Positions 22,782 to 32,586 are shown, counted from the stretch's first letter. The stretch: 64,000 nt of DNA from Castellaniella sp034007085 (GCF_034007085.1 NZ_JAVERO010000001.1:6686-70685); one strand, 5' to 3'. The notes: generated by a model not told the origin, from the letters alone. Numbers and translations are program-made.

Positions 22782-23333
22782 TCAGCCGCCCAGAGCGCCA
22801 ATGACCTGATCGGTGATATCCACGCGGGGGCTGACCGTGACGGCGTCCTGGATGATCAGGTCGTAGTTCTGCTGTTCGGCGATTTTCTTGATCGCGGCAT
22901 CGGCCTTTTCCACGATGGCGGAGAATTCCTCGTTGCGGCGGCGATTGAAGTCTTCCTGGAATTCGCGGCGCTTGCGCTGCAAATCGGAATCCATGTCCTG
23001 GAGCTTGCGCTGGCGCTTGATGCGATCGGCCTCGGACAGCACCGGAGCGTCCTTGTCGAGTTTCTGGGCCTCGCTGCGCAAGTTGTCGGCCAGGCGCTGC
23101 AGTTCCTGGTCGCGTTTCTTGAATTCGGATTCGATCTTGGCCTGGGCCGCCTTGGCGGGCTTGGAATCACGCAGAATGCGCTCGGTGCTGACGAAACCGA
23201 TTTTCGTGCCCTGGGCGTAGGATGGCGCAACGAACAGCGCCCCCAGGCCCACAGCCGCCGCCAGGGCCAATACCCGGTGGCTACGCAGGGTGCGTTGCGT
23301 CAACATTGAAAAATTCAGACCTGAAACGAACAT
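22782..23333 (-). CDS. skp: Periplasmic chaperone Skp/OmpH
   Basis: The protein is the periplasmic holdase that carries unfolded outer-membrane proteins to the BAM complex. A signal peptide (VLALAAAVGLGALFVAPSYAQ) is followed by KIGFVSTERILRDS and a long charged coiled-coil region (residues about 80-150), the tentacle helices of Skp. The start is unsure: the ATG at 23333 (183 residues) has AGGTGG upstream, while an ATG at 23306 (174 residues) gives a more ordinary signal peptide. It lies between bamA and lpxD, its conserved place. Confidence 0.92.
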   Translation of the reverse strand: MFVSGLNFSMLTQRTLRSHRVLALAAAVGLGALFVAPSYAQGTKIGFVSTERILRDSKPAKAAQAKIESEFKKRDQELQRLADNLRSEAQKLDKDAPVLSEADRIKRQRKLQDMDSDLQRKRREFQEDFNRRRNEEFSAIVEKADAAIKKIAEQQNYDLIIQDAVTVSPRVDITDQVIGALGG

Positions 23334-23399
23334 GATGAGGAATCCACCTAGGATCAAAGCGACTACAAAAGAGATTATTGTGCCATCAAACGAAGGGAA

Positions 23400-25763
23400 T
23401 CAGAAACCAGTACCGATCTGGAACTGGAAGACCTGCTTCTGGTCGCCTTCCTTGGCGTTCAGAGCGCGCCCGAAGGACAGTTGCAGCGGCCCCAGCGGCG
23501 ATTCCCAGGACAGGCCCAGGCCTGCGGAGTATTTCCAACCGCAGGGGTCGGCCACCTGGCCATATTCGCCCTTGGCGCAGCCCGAGCCATCGGTCGTGGT
23601 GATCTGACCGACGTCCGAGAACATGAACCAGCGCAGGGTGCGATCGCGCGAGGCGCCCGGGAACGGCAGATAGAGCTGCACATTGCCGACGATGCGCCGG
23701 GAACCGCCCAGGTAGGTGCCGGTCAAGGTATCGCGCGGCCCCAGGGAGGCGCCCTCGTAGCCGCGTACCGAGCCGATGCCGCCTGCGTACATGTTCTTGA
23801 TCACCGGGAAGTCCTTGCCGCTGCTGCCGTAGGTCTTGGCCCAATCCACCTGGCCGTTCAGGGCCAGAGTGAAGGACCGCCCCAGAGGCCAGTAATACTG
23901 CTGCTGGCCGCCAAGCTTGTAATACCGCAGATCCAGGGTGGAAATATCGGCGGACACGCGGGAATAGCTGCCGCGGCGTGGCGCCAGGGCGCTGTCGCGG
24001 GTGTCCTTGGCCCAGCCCACGCTGAAGATGGCGGCATTGGTGGTATCGCCATAATCATCGACGAAATTCTGGTAGGCCAACGGCGCCGGATTGGTGCCGC
24101 TGCGGCGGATGTCCTTCAGCGAGTTGCGTTCGTAGGTCAGGCCGGCAAAGATGCGATCGACTTCGGAAATGGGCACGCCGAAATTCAGGCCCAGCCCCAG
24201 GGATTCGACCGAATACCAGCCGGTCGAGCCGCTGCTGGATACGTCGTAGGGCGTGGTGCGCCGATAGTACAGGGACGTCGTCTTGCTGATGCCGTCCTGG
24301 GTCCAGTAGGGGTCGGTGTGCGAGATCACCGCTGCACGGTTGGTCTTGCTGGTGTTGACGTTCAGGGACAGGGAATTGCCGCTGCCAAAGACATTGTCCT
24401 GGCTGATGCCGGCCGACAGCATCAGTTTGTCGGTCGTGCCATAGCCCACCCCCAAGCTGATCATGCCGGTGGGTTTTTCCTTGACGTCGACGTTGACATC
24501 CACCTGGTCGGGCGAACCCGGCACCGGATCGGTCTTGACGTCCACTTCGGTGAAATAGCCCAGACGATCGATGCGTTCCTTGGACGTCTTGATACTGGAA
24601 GAGTCATACCAGGCGGCTTCCTGCTGACGCATTTCACGGCGCACGACTTCGTCGCGGGTACGGGTGTTGCCGCCCACGTTGATGCGGCGCACGTAGACAC
24701 GGCGGCCCGGATCAACGTAGAAATTCAGTTTGGCGACGTGATTTTCCCGATCCAGCATCGGACTGGGATTGACATTGGCAAAGGCATAGCCCAGCGACCC
24801 CAGATAATCCGTGATGGATTTGGCCACGGCATTGGTCTTTTCCGCCGAGAAGGTTTCGCCTTCCTTGACGGTGACCAGCGGCTGGAGCTTATCTTCCAGG
24901 CCGAGCAGGTCGCCGGCCAGGCCGATCTCGCCCAGTTTATAGGGCTCGCCTTCGTGCAGGGTCATGGTGATGTAGATGGCCTTGCGATCCGGAGAAATCG
25001 ATACCTGGGGGGGCTCCATGGAAAATTCCAGATAGCCGCGATCCAGATAGTACGAACGGATGCGTTCCACATCGCCTTCGAGTTTTTCGCGCGAATATTT
25101 GTTGGTGCCGGTGTACCAAGTCATGAAGCCGCCGGTGGTCAGCTCCATCTGGTCTTCGAGCGTGCTGGCCGAGAATGCCTCGTTGCCGATGAATTCGATC
25201 TTGTCGATAGTGGCGACATCGCCTTCGAAGATATCGAAACTGACCCCGACCCGGTTGCGCTCCAGCGGCGTGATGACCGGATTGATCTGGACGCCGTACT
25301 TGCCCTTGGACAGGTATTGCTGCTTGAGCTCGAAGACCGCGCGATCGAGCATGGCCTGATCGAAGATCCGGCCCTGGCCGAAACCGACCTGCGCCAGGGA
25401 TTTCGTCAGCGCCTTGGCATCGAATTCGCGCATGCCGTTGAAATTGATCGAGGCGATCGTGGGGCGTTCTTCGACGGTGACGACGAGCACATTGCCTTGC
25501 GCGTCGATCTTGACATCATTGAAGAAGCCCGTGCCATAGAGTTTCTGGATGGCAGCCGAGGCTTCTTCCTGGGTGAAGGTCTGCCCGACCTTGACGGGGA
25601 GATAGGTGAAGATCGTGCCCGGATCGACGCGTTCGATCCCCTTGACCTGGATGTCCTGGACGACGAAAGGCGTGAAGGCCGAGGCCACGGCGGGCGCCAG
25701 GAGCGCCGCCAGCACCAGGGGAATGGCGCGCTTGATCAGACGAAAATTCCGGGGAGACGACAT
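23400..25763 (-). CDS. bamA: Outer membrane protein assembly factor BamA
   Basis: The 787-residue protein is the central component of the BAM complex, which folds beta-barrel proteins into the outer membrane. It has a signal peptide (residues about 1-29, ending PAVASA), five POTRA domains (first: FVVQDIQVKGIERVDPGTIF) to about residue 430, and a C-terminal 16-strand barrel with the conserved VRGYEGASLGPRD loop and a terminal phenylalanine. The ATG at 25763 follows GGAT and starts the signal peptide. It is located between rseP and skp as in most proteobacteria. Confidence 0.96.
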   Translation of the reverse strand: MSSPRNFRLIKRAIPLVLAALLAPAVASAFTPFVVQDIQVKGIERVDPGTIFTYLPVKVGQTFTQEEASAAIQKLYGTGFFNDVKIDAQGNVLVVTVEERPTIASINFNGMREFDAKALTKSLAQVGFGQGRIFDQAMLDRAVFELKQQYLSKGKYGVQINPVITPLERNRVGVSFDIFEGDVATIDKIEFIGNEAFSASTLEDQMELTTGGFMTWYTGTNKYSREKLEGDVERIRSYYLDRGYLEFSMEPPQVSISPDRKAIYITMTLHEGEPYKLGEIGLAGDLLGLEDKLQPLVTVKEGETFSAEKTNAVAKSITDYLGSLGYAFANVNPSPMLDRENHVAKLNFYVDPGRRVYVRRINVGGNTRTRDEVVRREMRQQEAAWYDSSSIKTSKERIDRLGYFTEVDVKTDPVPGSPDQVDVNVDVKEKPTGMISLGVGYGTTDKLMLSAGISQDNVFGSGNSLSLNVNTSKTNRAAVISHTDPYWTQDGISKTTSLYYRRTTPYDVSSSGSTGWYSVESLGLGLNFGVPISEVDRIFAGLTYERNSLKDIRRSGTNPAPLAYQNFVDDYGDTTNAAIFSVGWAKDTRDSALAPRRGSYSRVSADISTLDLRYYKLGGQQQYYWPLGRSFTLALNGQVDWAKTYGSSGKDFPVIKNMYAGGIGSVRGYEGASLGPRDTLTGTYLGGSRRIVGNVQLYLPFPGASRDRTLRWFMFSDVGQITTTDGSGCAKGEYGQVADPCGWKYSAGLGLSWESPLGPLQLSFGRALNAKEGDQKQVFQFQIGTGF

Positions 25764-25830
25764 CCTGGCAATCCTAATTTGGCCGTGAAAGAACACGCTT
25801 GAGTGATGCGCGATTGTAAGTCACAACCTC

Positions 25831-27168
25831 TCAACTGAAAAGCCGCGAGAAATCGTTGAACAGGGCCAGAACCATGAGTCCCAGGACGATTCCCAGTCCC
25901 AGGCGATGGCTCAGGTCCCGGACCCGGTCAGACAATGGCCGCCCGCCGCGCAACGCCTCGATCAGATAGAACAGCAAATGGCCGCCATCCAGCATGGGGA
26001 TGGGCAGCAGATTGAGCACGCCAATGCTGATGCTGATGAGCGCCAGGAAACCCAGATAGGATTCCAGGCCGACACGGGCCGAACGCCCGGCATATTCGGC
26101 GATCGTGACCGGACCCGTGACATTTTTCCAGGATACATCGCCCACCACCATCCGGCCCATCATGCGCAAGGTGAACAGGCTCATGTCGGCCGTGCGCCGC
26201 ATGCCCTGCCACAGGCTGTCCACAGGCCCCAGGCGCACCAGCACCAGCGGCCGCTCGGCCTGGATCAGCGCGCCGATGCGGCCGGTCTCGAGGCCGTCTT
26301 CGCCGCGCTCGGGCCGGGGCGTCACGGACAGCGCGACTCGCGCCCCCTGGCGCAGCACGACCAGCGGCAGCGGCTGGCCCGCATGGGCCTGGACCGTCCG
26401 CACGAACGCCTCGACGGAGGGATGTTCCATGTCACCGGCCATCAGGATCTGATCGCCGGTTCGCAGGCCCGCCTGTTCGGCAGCGCCACCCTGGACGAGT
26501 TCCCCCACCACCGGAACCGGCGCACGCAAGGCCAGGCCAGTGGCCAGGAGCGGGTCGGCCCCCCCTGGCGTCACGTCCTGGGGGTGCAGTCGCAGGGTGT
26601 CCGTGCGCAGCGAGCCGTCTGCGGATTGCAGCGTCAGGGCCACAGCGCCCCCCAGGGATAGTGGTTCGGCCAGCCGCCACCGCGCCTGGGTCCAGGAGGC
26701 GACGGGCTCGCCGGCCACGGCCGTCAAGGTGTCGCCGTCGCGCACACCGGCCTGGGCGGCGGGCGTACCGGCCTGCGGGGCCGCCAGCACGGCAGCGGGC
26801 TCCTGCGTGCCCCACAGTCCCAGAAAAGCGTAGATCAGGGCTGCCAGGGCCAGATTGGCCGCAGGCCCGGCCGCCACCACCGCCGCGCGCCAGATCAGCG
26901 GCTGGGCATTGAACACGGCGCGGCGCGTGGTCTCGTCGGCCCCTGGCGGGGCTTCGTCGAGCATCTTCACGTAGCCACCCAGGGGAATGGCCGATACCGC
27001 CCATTCGGTGCCGTGCCGATCACGGCGGCGCAGCAGCACCGGGCCGAAGCCGACCGAAAAACGCACGATCGGCACGCCAGCGCGACGTGCCACCCAGTAA
27101 TGACCCAGCTCGTGGAACGTCACGAGCAAACCCAGGGCCAGAATGAAGGCGAACAATGTCAGGAGCAT
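25831..27168 (-). CDS. rseP: Site-2 membrane metalloprotease RseP
   Basis: The 445-residue inner-membrane zinc protease performs intramembrane cleavage, in E. coli of anti-sigma-E factor RseA. The HExxH zinc motif (TFHELGHYWVARR) lies in the first membrane helix near residue 19. Two PDZ regions follow (about 110-280), and NLLPIPMLDGGHLLFY near residue 390 holds the third zinc ligand region. The ATG at 27168 is chosen because it starts the first membrane segment; the long upstream extension is not protein-like. It has a weak ribosome-binding site and lies 46 bp after dxr. Confidence 0.94.
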   Translation of the reverse strand: MLLTLFAFILALGLLVTFHELGHYWVARRAGVPIVRFSVGFGPVLLRRRDRHGTEWAVSAIPLGGYVKMLDEAPPGADETTRRAVFNAQPLIWRAAVVAAGPAANLALAALIYAFLGLWGTQEPAAVLAAPQAGTPAAQAGVRDGDTLTAVAGEPVASWTQARWRLAEPLSLGGAVALTLQSADGSLRTDTLRLHPQDVTPGGADPLLATGLALRAPVPVVGELVQGGAAEQAGLRTGDQILMAGDMEHPSVEAFVRTVQAHAGQPLPLVVLRQGARVALSVTPRPERGEDGLETGRIGALIQAERPLVLVRLGPVDSLWQGMRRTADMSLFTLRMMGRMVVGDVSWKNVTGPVTIAEYAGRSARVGLESYLGFLALISISIGVLNLLPIPMLDGGHLLFYLIEALRGGRPLSDRVRDLSHRLGLGIVLGLMVLALFNDFSRLFS

Positions 27169-27214
27169 GAAAAAGCGGGGAAAAAGAAACGGATCGTCCG
27201 GCCAGTTGAATATT

Positions 27215-28420
27215 TCAGCACGCCTGACAGAATCCCGCCGCAAGGCGACGCGCGCGCGCATCCAGATCGAGGATTTCTGCCAGGGAAGACGGGGTCTGCG
27301 TTCCGTGCGCCACGGAATCATCCAGGCAGTGCTCGATGATGGATGGGATCTGGGTATAGCGGATGCGTCCGCGCAAAAAGCCATCCACCGCGACCTCGTT
27401 GGCGGCATTCAGCGCAATGCAGGCGCCCTGCCCCTGCCCCAGCGCATCAAAGGACAAGCGCAGACAGGGGAACCGCGTCAGGTCCGGGGTTTCGAAATCC
27501 AGACGCCCCAGGCGGGTGAGTTCCAGCAGGCCGACGCCGCCGTCGATGCGCTCCGGATAGCCCAGGCCGTAGGCGATGGGGGTGCGCATGTCCGGCTGTC
27601 CCAGCTGGGCCAGGATGGACCCGTCCAGGTACTCGACCATGGAATGCACTACGCTCTGGGGGTGAATCACGACCTGGATACGCTCCATTGGCATGGCAAA
27701 CAGCCAGTGCGCCTCGATGACCTCCAGCCCTTTGTTCAGCATGGTGGCCGAATCCACGGAAATTTTGCGACCCATGCGCCAATTGGGGTGTGCGCACGCC
27801 TGTTCCGGCGTGACGGATTCCAATTGATCCAGCGCCGTGCAACGGAATGGTCCGCCGGAAGCGGTAAGCAGCAGCCGGCGCACGCCAGCGGCCGGGCTTG
27901 CCGGCGCGCGCGCACGGTCAGCCGACTGAGGCAGGCACTGGAAGATGGCGTTGTGCTCGCTGTCGATGGGCAGCAATTCGGCGCCGGATTCGCGCACGGC
28001 CTGCATGAACAGGCTGCCTGCCGCCACCAGGGCTTCTTTGTTGGCCAGCAGCACCCGCTTGCCGGCCCGCGCTGCCGCCAATGCGCCCGGCAGTCCGGCC
28101 GCCCCCACGATGGCGGCCATGACGGCCGTGACCTCTGGGTCGGCGGCCGTGTCCGCCAGCGCCTGGGCACCCTGGCGGATTTCCGGCAAGGGCCGGCCGG
28201 CGGGCCAGGCGGCCGTAAAGCGCATCCGGGCGGCATCGTCCGGCACGATCACCACCCGCGCGGCGTGCCGTGCGGCCTGTTCGGCCAACGATTCGACCCG
28301 GCCGTGTGCGCTCAGCGCGTAGACGGAAAAGCGATCCGGGTGACGCGCCACCACGTCCAGCGTGCTCACGCCGATGGAACCGGTCGAGCCGAGGATGCAG
28401 AGACGTTGCTGAACGGACAT
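27215..28420 (-). CDS. dxr: 1-deoxy-D-xylulose-5-phosphate reductoisomerase
   Basis: The 401-residue NADPH enzyme converts DXP to MEP, the committing step of the non-mevalonate isoprenoid pathway. The NADPH site is LCILGSTGSIGVSTLDVV near residues 8-20; metal and substrate sites include LLANKEALVAAG, PIDSEHNAIFQCL and RMGRKISVDSATMLNKGLEV. Length is normal. The gene is in the cdsA-dxr-rseP part of the envelope operon, and its product feeds undecaprenyl synthesis by the nearby uppS. Confidence 0.96.
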   Translation of the reverse strand: MSVQQRLCILGSTGSIGVSTLDVVARHPDRFSVYALSAHGRVESLAEQAARHAARVVIVPDDAARMRFTAAWPAGRPLPEIRQGAQALADTAADPEVTAVMAAIVGAAGLPGALAAARAGKRVLLANKEALVAAGSLFMQAVRESGAELLPIDSEHNAIFQCLPQSADRARAPASPAAGVRRLLLTASGGPFRCTALDQLESVTPEQACAHPNWRMGRKISVDSATMLNKGLEVIEAHWLFAMPMERIQVVIHPQSVVHSMVEYLDGSILAQLGQPDMRTPIAYGLGYPERIDGGVGLLELTRLGRLDFETPDLTRFPCLRLSFDALGQGQGACIALNAANEVAVDGFLRGRIRYTQIPSIIEHCLDDSVAHGTQTPSSLAEILDLDARARRLAAGFCQAC

Positions 28421-28451
28421 GGTGTCGGAACCCGTGGATATGCAGGAAAAA

Positions 28452-29294
28452 TCAGAGACTCGTCAGCAGCAGCAGCGCGGCGGCGGGCGCCACCGGCAAC
28501 ACTGCGTCGATGCGATCGTACACCCCGCCATGGCCCGGCAGGAGCTGGCTGGAATCCTTGACCCCCGCGCGACGCTTGAGCAGTGATTCGAACAGGTCGC
28601 CGACGATGGACCAGGCCGCCAGCGCGACCCCGACCCCGAGCACGCCCACCCAGCCAATGCCCATCACCAGCAATGCGCCAAAACTGCCCGGCCACCACAG
28701 GGCCGTGGCAAGCAGCCACACAGTGGCCGCCAGGATGCCGCCAGCGGCGCCTTCCAGTGTCTTGCCGGGACTGACACGTGGTGCCAGCTTGTGACGCCCC
28801 AGGGCACGACCCGTGAAATAGGCGGCGATGTCGGCAGCCCAGATCAGCGCCCACAGACTGATCAGCGCCGCCGCGCCATGACGCAGGAAGATCCAGGCCA
28901 GGGCATACCAGGTCGCGGCCAGAAGCAGTCCGCCGGTTGCGGCCAGCAGCGCCGGCCGGCAGGCATCGGGGACCCGGGCATGCGCCACGGCCAACGGGGC
29001 GACGGCCAGCCAGAACAGCAGCGCCAGCGGCAGCAGAATCGACCCGAAAACCGTTTCCAGCGCTGGCCGGCCGTCGACCAGCCAGCGAGACAGCAGCGCC
29101 AGAGCCAGCGCAGCCAGTAGCGCCCCTCCCCAGCGCACGGCAGCGCCGTCCATGACCAGCCGCAGCCATTCCCACAGCGCGCAGACCGTCATCAGCCCCA
29201 GCAGGGCCAGCATCGGCCAGGGTGTCGGAGCCATCACGGCGGCCACCACGATCAACAGCAGGACAATGGCGGTGAGGATGCGCTGGCGCAACAT
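28452..29294 (-). CDS. cdsA: Phosphatidate cytidylyltransferase (CDP-diglyceride synthase)
   Basis: The 280-residue integral membrane enzyme makes CDP-diacylglycerol from phosphatidate and CTP for phospholipid synthesis. It has about eight membrane segments and the C-terminal family signature SLLKRRAGVKDSSQLLPGHGG followed by VYDRID, whose Asp residues bind metal. The ATG at 29294 starts MLRQRILTAIVLLL, the usual beginning. It lies 31 bp after uppS and 31 bp before dxr. Confidence 0.95.
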   Translation of the reverse strand: MLRQRILTAIVLLLIVVAAVMAPTPWPMLALLGLMTVCALWEWLRLVMDGAAVRWGGALLAALALALLSRWLVDGRPALETVFGSILLPLALLFWLAVAPLAVAHARVPDACRPALLAATGGLLLAATWYALAWIFLRHGAAALISLWALIWAADIAAYFTGRALGRHKLAPRVSPGKTLEGAAGGILAATVWLLATALWWPGSFGALLVMGIGWVGVLGVGVALAAWSIVGDLFESLLKRRAGVKDSSQLLPGHGGVYDRIDAVLPVAPAAALLLLTSL

Positions 29295-29325
29295 GGATGG
29301 CGTTCCTTTCTGGGCCGGTTCGCGT

Positions 29326-30093
29326 TTATTTCGAGGCGTCGCGCAACTGGGCGCTGGTGCGGCCAAAGCGCCGTTCGCGGCCCTTGTACCATGCGAAAGC
29401 CCGGTCAAGCTGCGCCGCATCGAAATCCGGCCACCAGCAATCGGTGAAATACAGTTCAGTATAGGCCAGCTGCCAGACCAGGAAATTGGAGATGCGCTGT
29501 TCTCCGCCCGTGCGAATGAACAGGTCGGGCTCGGGCGCATAAGCCATGGCCAGCCAGGGTGTCAGGGCTGCCTCGTCCAGTGCCTCGGGATGGGCGGCGA
29601 GATCGGGCCGAGCGGCCAGCAGCGCCCGGGTTGCCTGGAGAATATCCCATCGACCACCGTAATTGGCGGCAATGGTCAGCGTCAGAGCCGATTGCCCGGC
29701 CGTCCGGCGTTCGGCAGCTTCGATCAGGCCGCGCAGATGGGGGTCGAAGGCTGATAGATCGCCGACCACGCGCAGGCGCACTCCCTGCTCTTCCAGGCGC
29801 CCGACTTCTTTTTCCAGGGTGCGCACAAACAAGCGCATCAGCAGGGAGACTTCCTGGGCCGGGCGGCGCCAGTTCTCGGAACTGAAGGCAAACAGTGTCA
29901 GGTAGCGCACGCCCCGGCGACCGCAGGCCTCGACGATGCGGCGCACGGCCTGGACGCCGCGCACATGCCCTGCCGTGCGCGGCAGCATTCGCTGGGTTGC
30001 CCAGCGGCCATTGCCATCCATGATGATGGCGACGTGCCGGGGCACGTCCCCGGTCTCGGGAATGGCAAGTGTGGAGGAAGGGGTTTCGATCAT
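29326..30093 (-). CDS. uppS: Undecaprenyl pyrophosphate synthase (cis-prenyltransferase)
   Basis: The 255-residue enzyme makes the C55 lipid carrier used for peptidoglycan and O-antigen. Family motifs are complete: HVAIIMDGNGRWATQR with the catalytic Asp, GHVRGVQAVRRIV, LFAFSSENWRRP, and LFIRTGGEQRISNFLVWQLA then YTELYF. It sits between frr and cdsA, the standard order. Confidence 0.95.
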   Translation of the reverse strand: MIETPSSTLAIPETGDVPRHVAIIMDGNGRWATQRMLPRTAGHVRGVQAVRRIVEACGRRGVRYLTLFAFSSENWRRPAQEVSLLMRLFVRTLEKEVGRLEEQGVRLRVVGDLSAFDPHLRGLIEAAERRTAGQSALTLTIAANYGGRWDILQATRALLAARPDLAAHPEALDEAALTPWLAMAYAPEPDLFIRTGGEQRISNFLVWQLAYTELYFTDCWWPDFDAAQLDRAFAWYKGRERRFGRTSAQLRDASK

Positions 30094-30121
30094 GGGCCGG
30101 GCGTCTTGCGCGGACGGCCGA

Positions 30122-30682
30122 TCAGACCGTCATGATCTCGGCTTCCTTCTGGGCGACCAATTTGTCGATTTCGGCCACGTAGCGATCAGTGAGTTTCTGG
30201 ACTTCGTCCTGGCCGCGGCGGTCTTCGTCTTCGGAGATTTCCTTGTCCTTGACGAGTTTTTTCAGGGCCTCGTTGGCCTCGCGGCGCAGATTGCGCACGG
30301 CGACCTTGGCATCCTCGCCTTCGCCGCGCACGACCTTGGTCAGGTCCCGGCGGCGCTCTTCGGTCAACGCCGGCATCGGCACGCGGATATTGTCGCCCAT
30401 GGCGATCGGATTCAGCCCCAGGTCCGATTCGCGGATGGCTTTTTCGACCGGCCCCGCCATTGTCTTTTCCCAGACCTGCACACCCAGCGTGCGGGCGTCG
30501 ATCACCGTCACGTTGGCCACCTGGCTGACCGGCACGGGCGAACCATAGTATTCGACCTGCACGTGATCCAGAATCCCGGCATGGGCCCGGCCCGTGCGGA
30601 TCTTGGCCAGGCTGGTCTTCAGGGCTTCGATGGATTTGCCCATGCGCTCGTCTGCCGAGCGACGAATGTCGGAAAGGCTCAT
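30122..30682 (-). CDS. frr: Ribosome recycling factor
   Basis: The 186-residue factor splits post-termination ribosomes with EF-G. It has the characteristic two-domain sequence: SLAKIRTGRAHAGILDHV, VEYYGSPVPVSQVANV, NPIAMGDNIRVPMPALTEERR and a C-terminal helix rich in Lys and Glu. The ATG at 30682 is 8 bp after the pyrH stop. The pyrH-frr pair is conserved in bacteria. Confidence 0.96.
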   Translation of the reverse strand: MSLSDIRRSADERMGKSIEALKTSLAKIRTGRAHAGILDHVQVEYYGSPVPVSQVANVTVIDARTLGVQVWEKTMAGPVEKAIRESDLGLNPIAMGDNIRVPMPALTEERRRDLTKVVRGEGEDAKVAVRNLRREANEALKKLVKDKEISEDEDRRGQDEVQKLTDRYVAEIDKLVAQKEAEIMTV

Positions 30683-30690
30683 GAGGATTC

Positions 30691-31407
30691 CTATACCTGA
30701 ACCAGGGTGCCTTCGTCCTCGCCGCAGACGACGCGCCGGAGGGCTCCTGGTTTGTTGATCGAAAAGACCTTGATCGGCAATTTTTGGTCGCGGCACAGCG
30801 CGAATGCCGTGGCATCCATGACTTCGAGGCGGCGTACGATGGCCTCGTCGAAGCTGATGCAAGAATACCGCGTGGCGTTCGGGTCCTTGTTCGGATCGGC
30901 GCTGTAGATGCCATCGACCTTGGTGGCCTTGAGCACGATTTCGGCGCCGACTTCGGCGCCGCGCAGCGCAGCGGCCGTATCGGTGGTGAAGAATGGGTTA
31001 CCCGTGCCGGCCGCGAAAATGACGACCTTGCCTTCTTCCAGGTAACGCAGTGCCTTGGGGCGAATGTAGCGTTCCACCACCTGATCGATGTTCAGCGCCG
31101 ACTGCACCCGGGCATCCACGCCCTGATTTTTCAGTGCGTCCTGCAATGCCAGGCCATTCATGACGGTGGCCAGCATGCCCATGTAGTCGGCTGTGGCGCG
31201 GTCCATGCCCTGCGCGCCAGGCGCCACACCACGAAAGATATTGCCCCCGCCGATCACCACGGCCAGTTGGACCCCGAGGGACACGACGCCATGGATTTCC
31301 TCGGTCATGCGAAGGATGGTCGCGCGGTTGATGCCGAAGGCATCGCCGCCCATCAGAGCCTCGCCCGAGAGTTTCAGGAGAACGCGCTTGTAGGCAGGGG
31401 TGGGCAT
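30691..31407 (-). CDS. pyrH: UMP kinase
   Basis: The 238-residue kinase phosphorylates UMP to UDP and is allosterically controlled by GTP and UTP. The amino-acid-kinase fold is clear: RVLLKLSGEALMGGDAFGI, AVVIGGGNIFRG, AAGTGNPFFTTDTAAALR and LKATKVDGIYSADPNKDP. The ATG at 31407 matches the normal length and is preceded by AGGAATC. A 15-bp hairpin between tsf and pyrH suggests that pyrH also has its own promoter. Confidence 0.96.
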   Translation of the reverse strand: MPTPAYKRVLLKLSGEALMGGDAFGINRATILRMTEEIHGVVSLGVQLAVVIGGGNIFRGVAPGAQGMDRATADYMGMLATVMNGLALQDALKNQGVDARVQSALNIDQVVERYIRPKALRYLEEGKVVIFAAGTGNPFFTTDTAAALRGAEVGAEIVLKATKVDGIYSADPNKDPNATRYSCISFDEAIVRRLEVMDATAFALCRDQKLPIKVFSINKPGALRRVVCGEDEGTLVQV

Positions 31408-31517
31408 GCAAGATTCCTGGAAGGAGTAATCAGCGTAGAGCAGCACGGAGCCGGACACAGCGTCCCCGGCGTTGTTGTTAAGGGGCCCGTCCAGGCCAGC
31501 CGGACAGGCCAGACGCG

Positions 31518-31550
31518 GCCCATCGCGACAGCCCGGCTGTCGCGATGGGC
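31518..31550 (-). terminator. Strong hairpin between tsf and pyrH
   Basis: Positions 31518-31532 (GCCCATCGCGACAGC) and 31536-31550 form a perfect 15-bp stem with a CCG loop. It starts 63 bp after the tsf stop, and is the strongest hairpin I see in the window. No T-run follows on the minus strand. It fits termination, or partial attenuation, of rpsB-tsf transcription ahead of pyrH. Confidence 0.65.
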
Positions 31551-31612
31551 GCACGGCGCGGCAGAACGGGCACTGGATGGCGATGCGCCATCGTACCCGA
31601 AATCAACCTGAA

Positions 31613-32488
31613 TCAGGAACCGCTGGCCGCCGCAGCCACTTCAGCCGCGAAGTCCTCGGATTTTTTCTCGATGCCCTCGCCCACCACGAACAGCGCGTAG
31701 CGATTGATGCGGGCCGATTTTTCCTTGAGCATCTGCTCGACGGTCTGCTTGTCGTTCTTGACGAAAGGCTGCGACAGCAGCGTGACTTCCTTCAGGAATT
31801 TCTGCACGGAACCTTCGACCATCTTGGCGACGATTTCAGCCGGCTTGCCGGATTCGGCCGCCTTCTGTTCGGCCACGGACCGTTCGGCGGCGATCAGCGC
31901 GGGATCCACGCCATCGGCATTCAGGGCGCGGGGCTTGGTCGCGGCAATGTGCATCGCCAGGTCCTTGCCGACTTCGTCGGCGCCGGCAAAATCAACCAGC
32001 ACGCCGATGCGCCCGCCATGCACATAGCTGTTCAGGCCGTCGGTGGTGTCGAAACGCTGGAAGCGGCGCACCGACATGTTTTCGCCGATCTTGCCCACCA
32101 GGCTGGTGCGCACGGATTCGACGGTGCCATCACCCATGGCGCACGCATTCAGCGCATCCAGATCGGCGGGATTGTTTTCAGTGGCGATGCGGGCCAGGTC
32201 ATTGACGAAAGCGATGAAATCATCGTTCTTGGCAACGAAGTCCGTTTCGCAGTTGACTTCGACCAGAGCGCCGGATTTGCCATCGGCAGCAATGTGCAGG
32301 CCGATCAGCCCTTCGGCCGTGATGCGGTTGGCCGCCTTGGATGCCTTGCTGCCCAGCTTGACGCGCAGCAGTTCCTCGGCGCGAGCCAGATCGCCATCGG
32401 CCTCGGTCAGGGCCTTTTTGCATTCCATCATGGGCGCGTCGGTCTTCTCGCGCAGTTCCTTGACCATGGCGGCAGTGATTTGAGCCAT
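31613..32488 (-). CDS. tsf: Translation elongation factor Ts
   Basis: The 291-residue nucleotide exchange factor reloads EF-Tu with GTP. The N-terminal UBA-like domain has LREKTDAPMMECKKALTEAD, and the core contains the EF-Tu contact region (VEVNCETDFVAKNDDFIAF). Length is normal. It follows rpsB by 98 bp in the universal rpsB-tsf order. Confidence 0.97.
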   Translation of the reverse strand: MAQITAAMVKELREKTDAPMMECKKALTEADGDLARAEELLRVKLGSKASKAANRITAEGLIGLHIAADGKSGALVEVNCETDFVAKNDDFIAFVNDLARIATENNPADLDALNACAMGDGTVESVRTSLVGKIGENMSVRRFQRFDTTDGLNSYVHGGRIGVLVDFAGADEVGKDLAMHIAATKPRALNADGVDPALIAAERSVAEQKAAESGKPAEIVAKMVEGSVQKFLKEVTLLSQPFVKNDKQTVEQMLKEKSARINRYALFVVGEGIEKKSEDFAAEVAAAASGS

Positions 32489-32586
32489 TGTGTTCTCTCC
32501 TGTTCAATCAATGCGCGCGCCGACCGGCGGCGCGCGACGGGTCCGCCGCCAGATGACGGCGGGCCGGGGCGGCAGCGGGCAGGAAG

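Noticed and set aside
23481..25802. A 773-codon open frame on the plus strand opposite bamA
   Set aside because: Same reason: it mirrors a certain gene and shows no protein features of its own.
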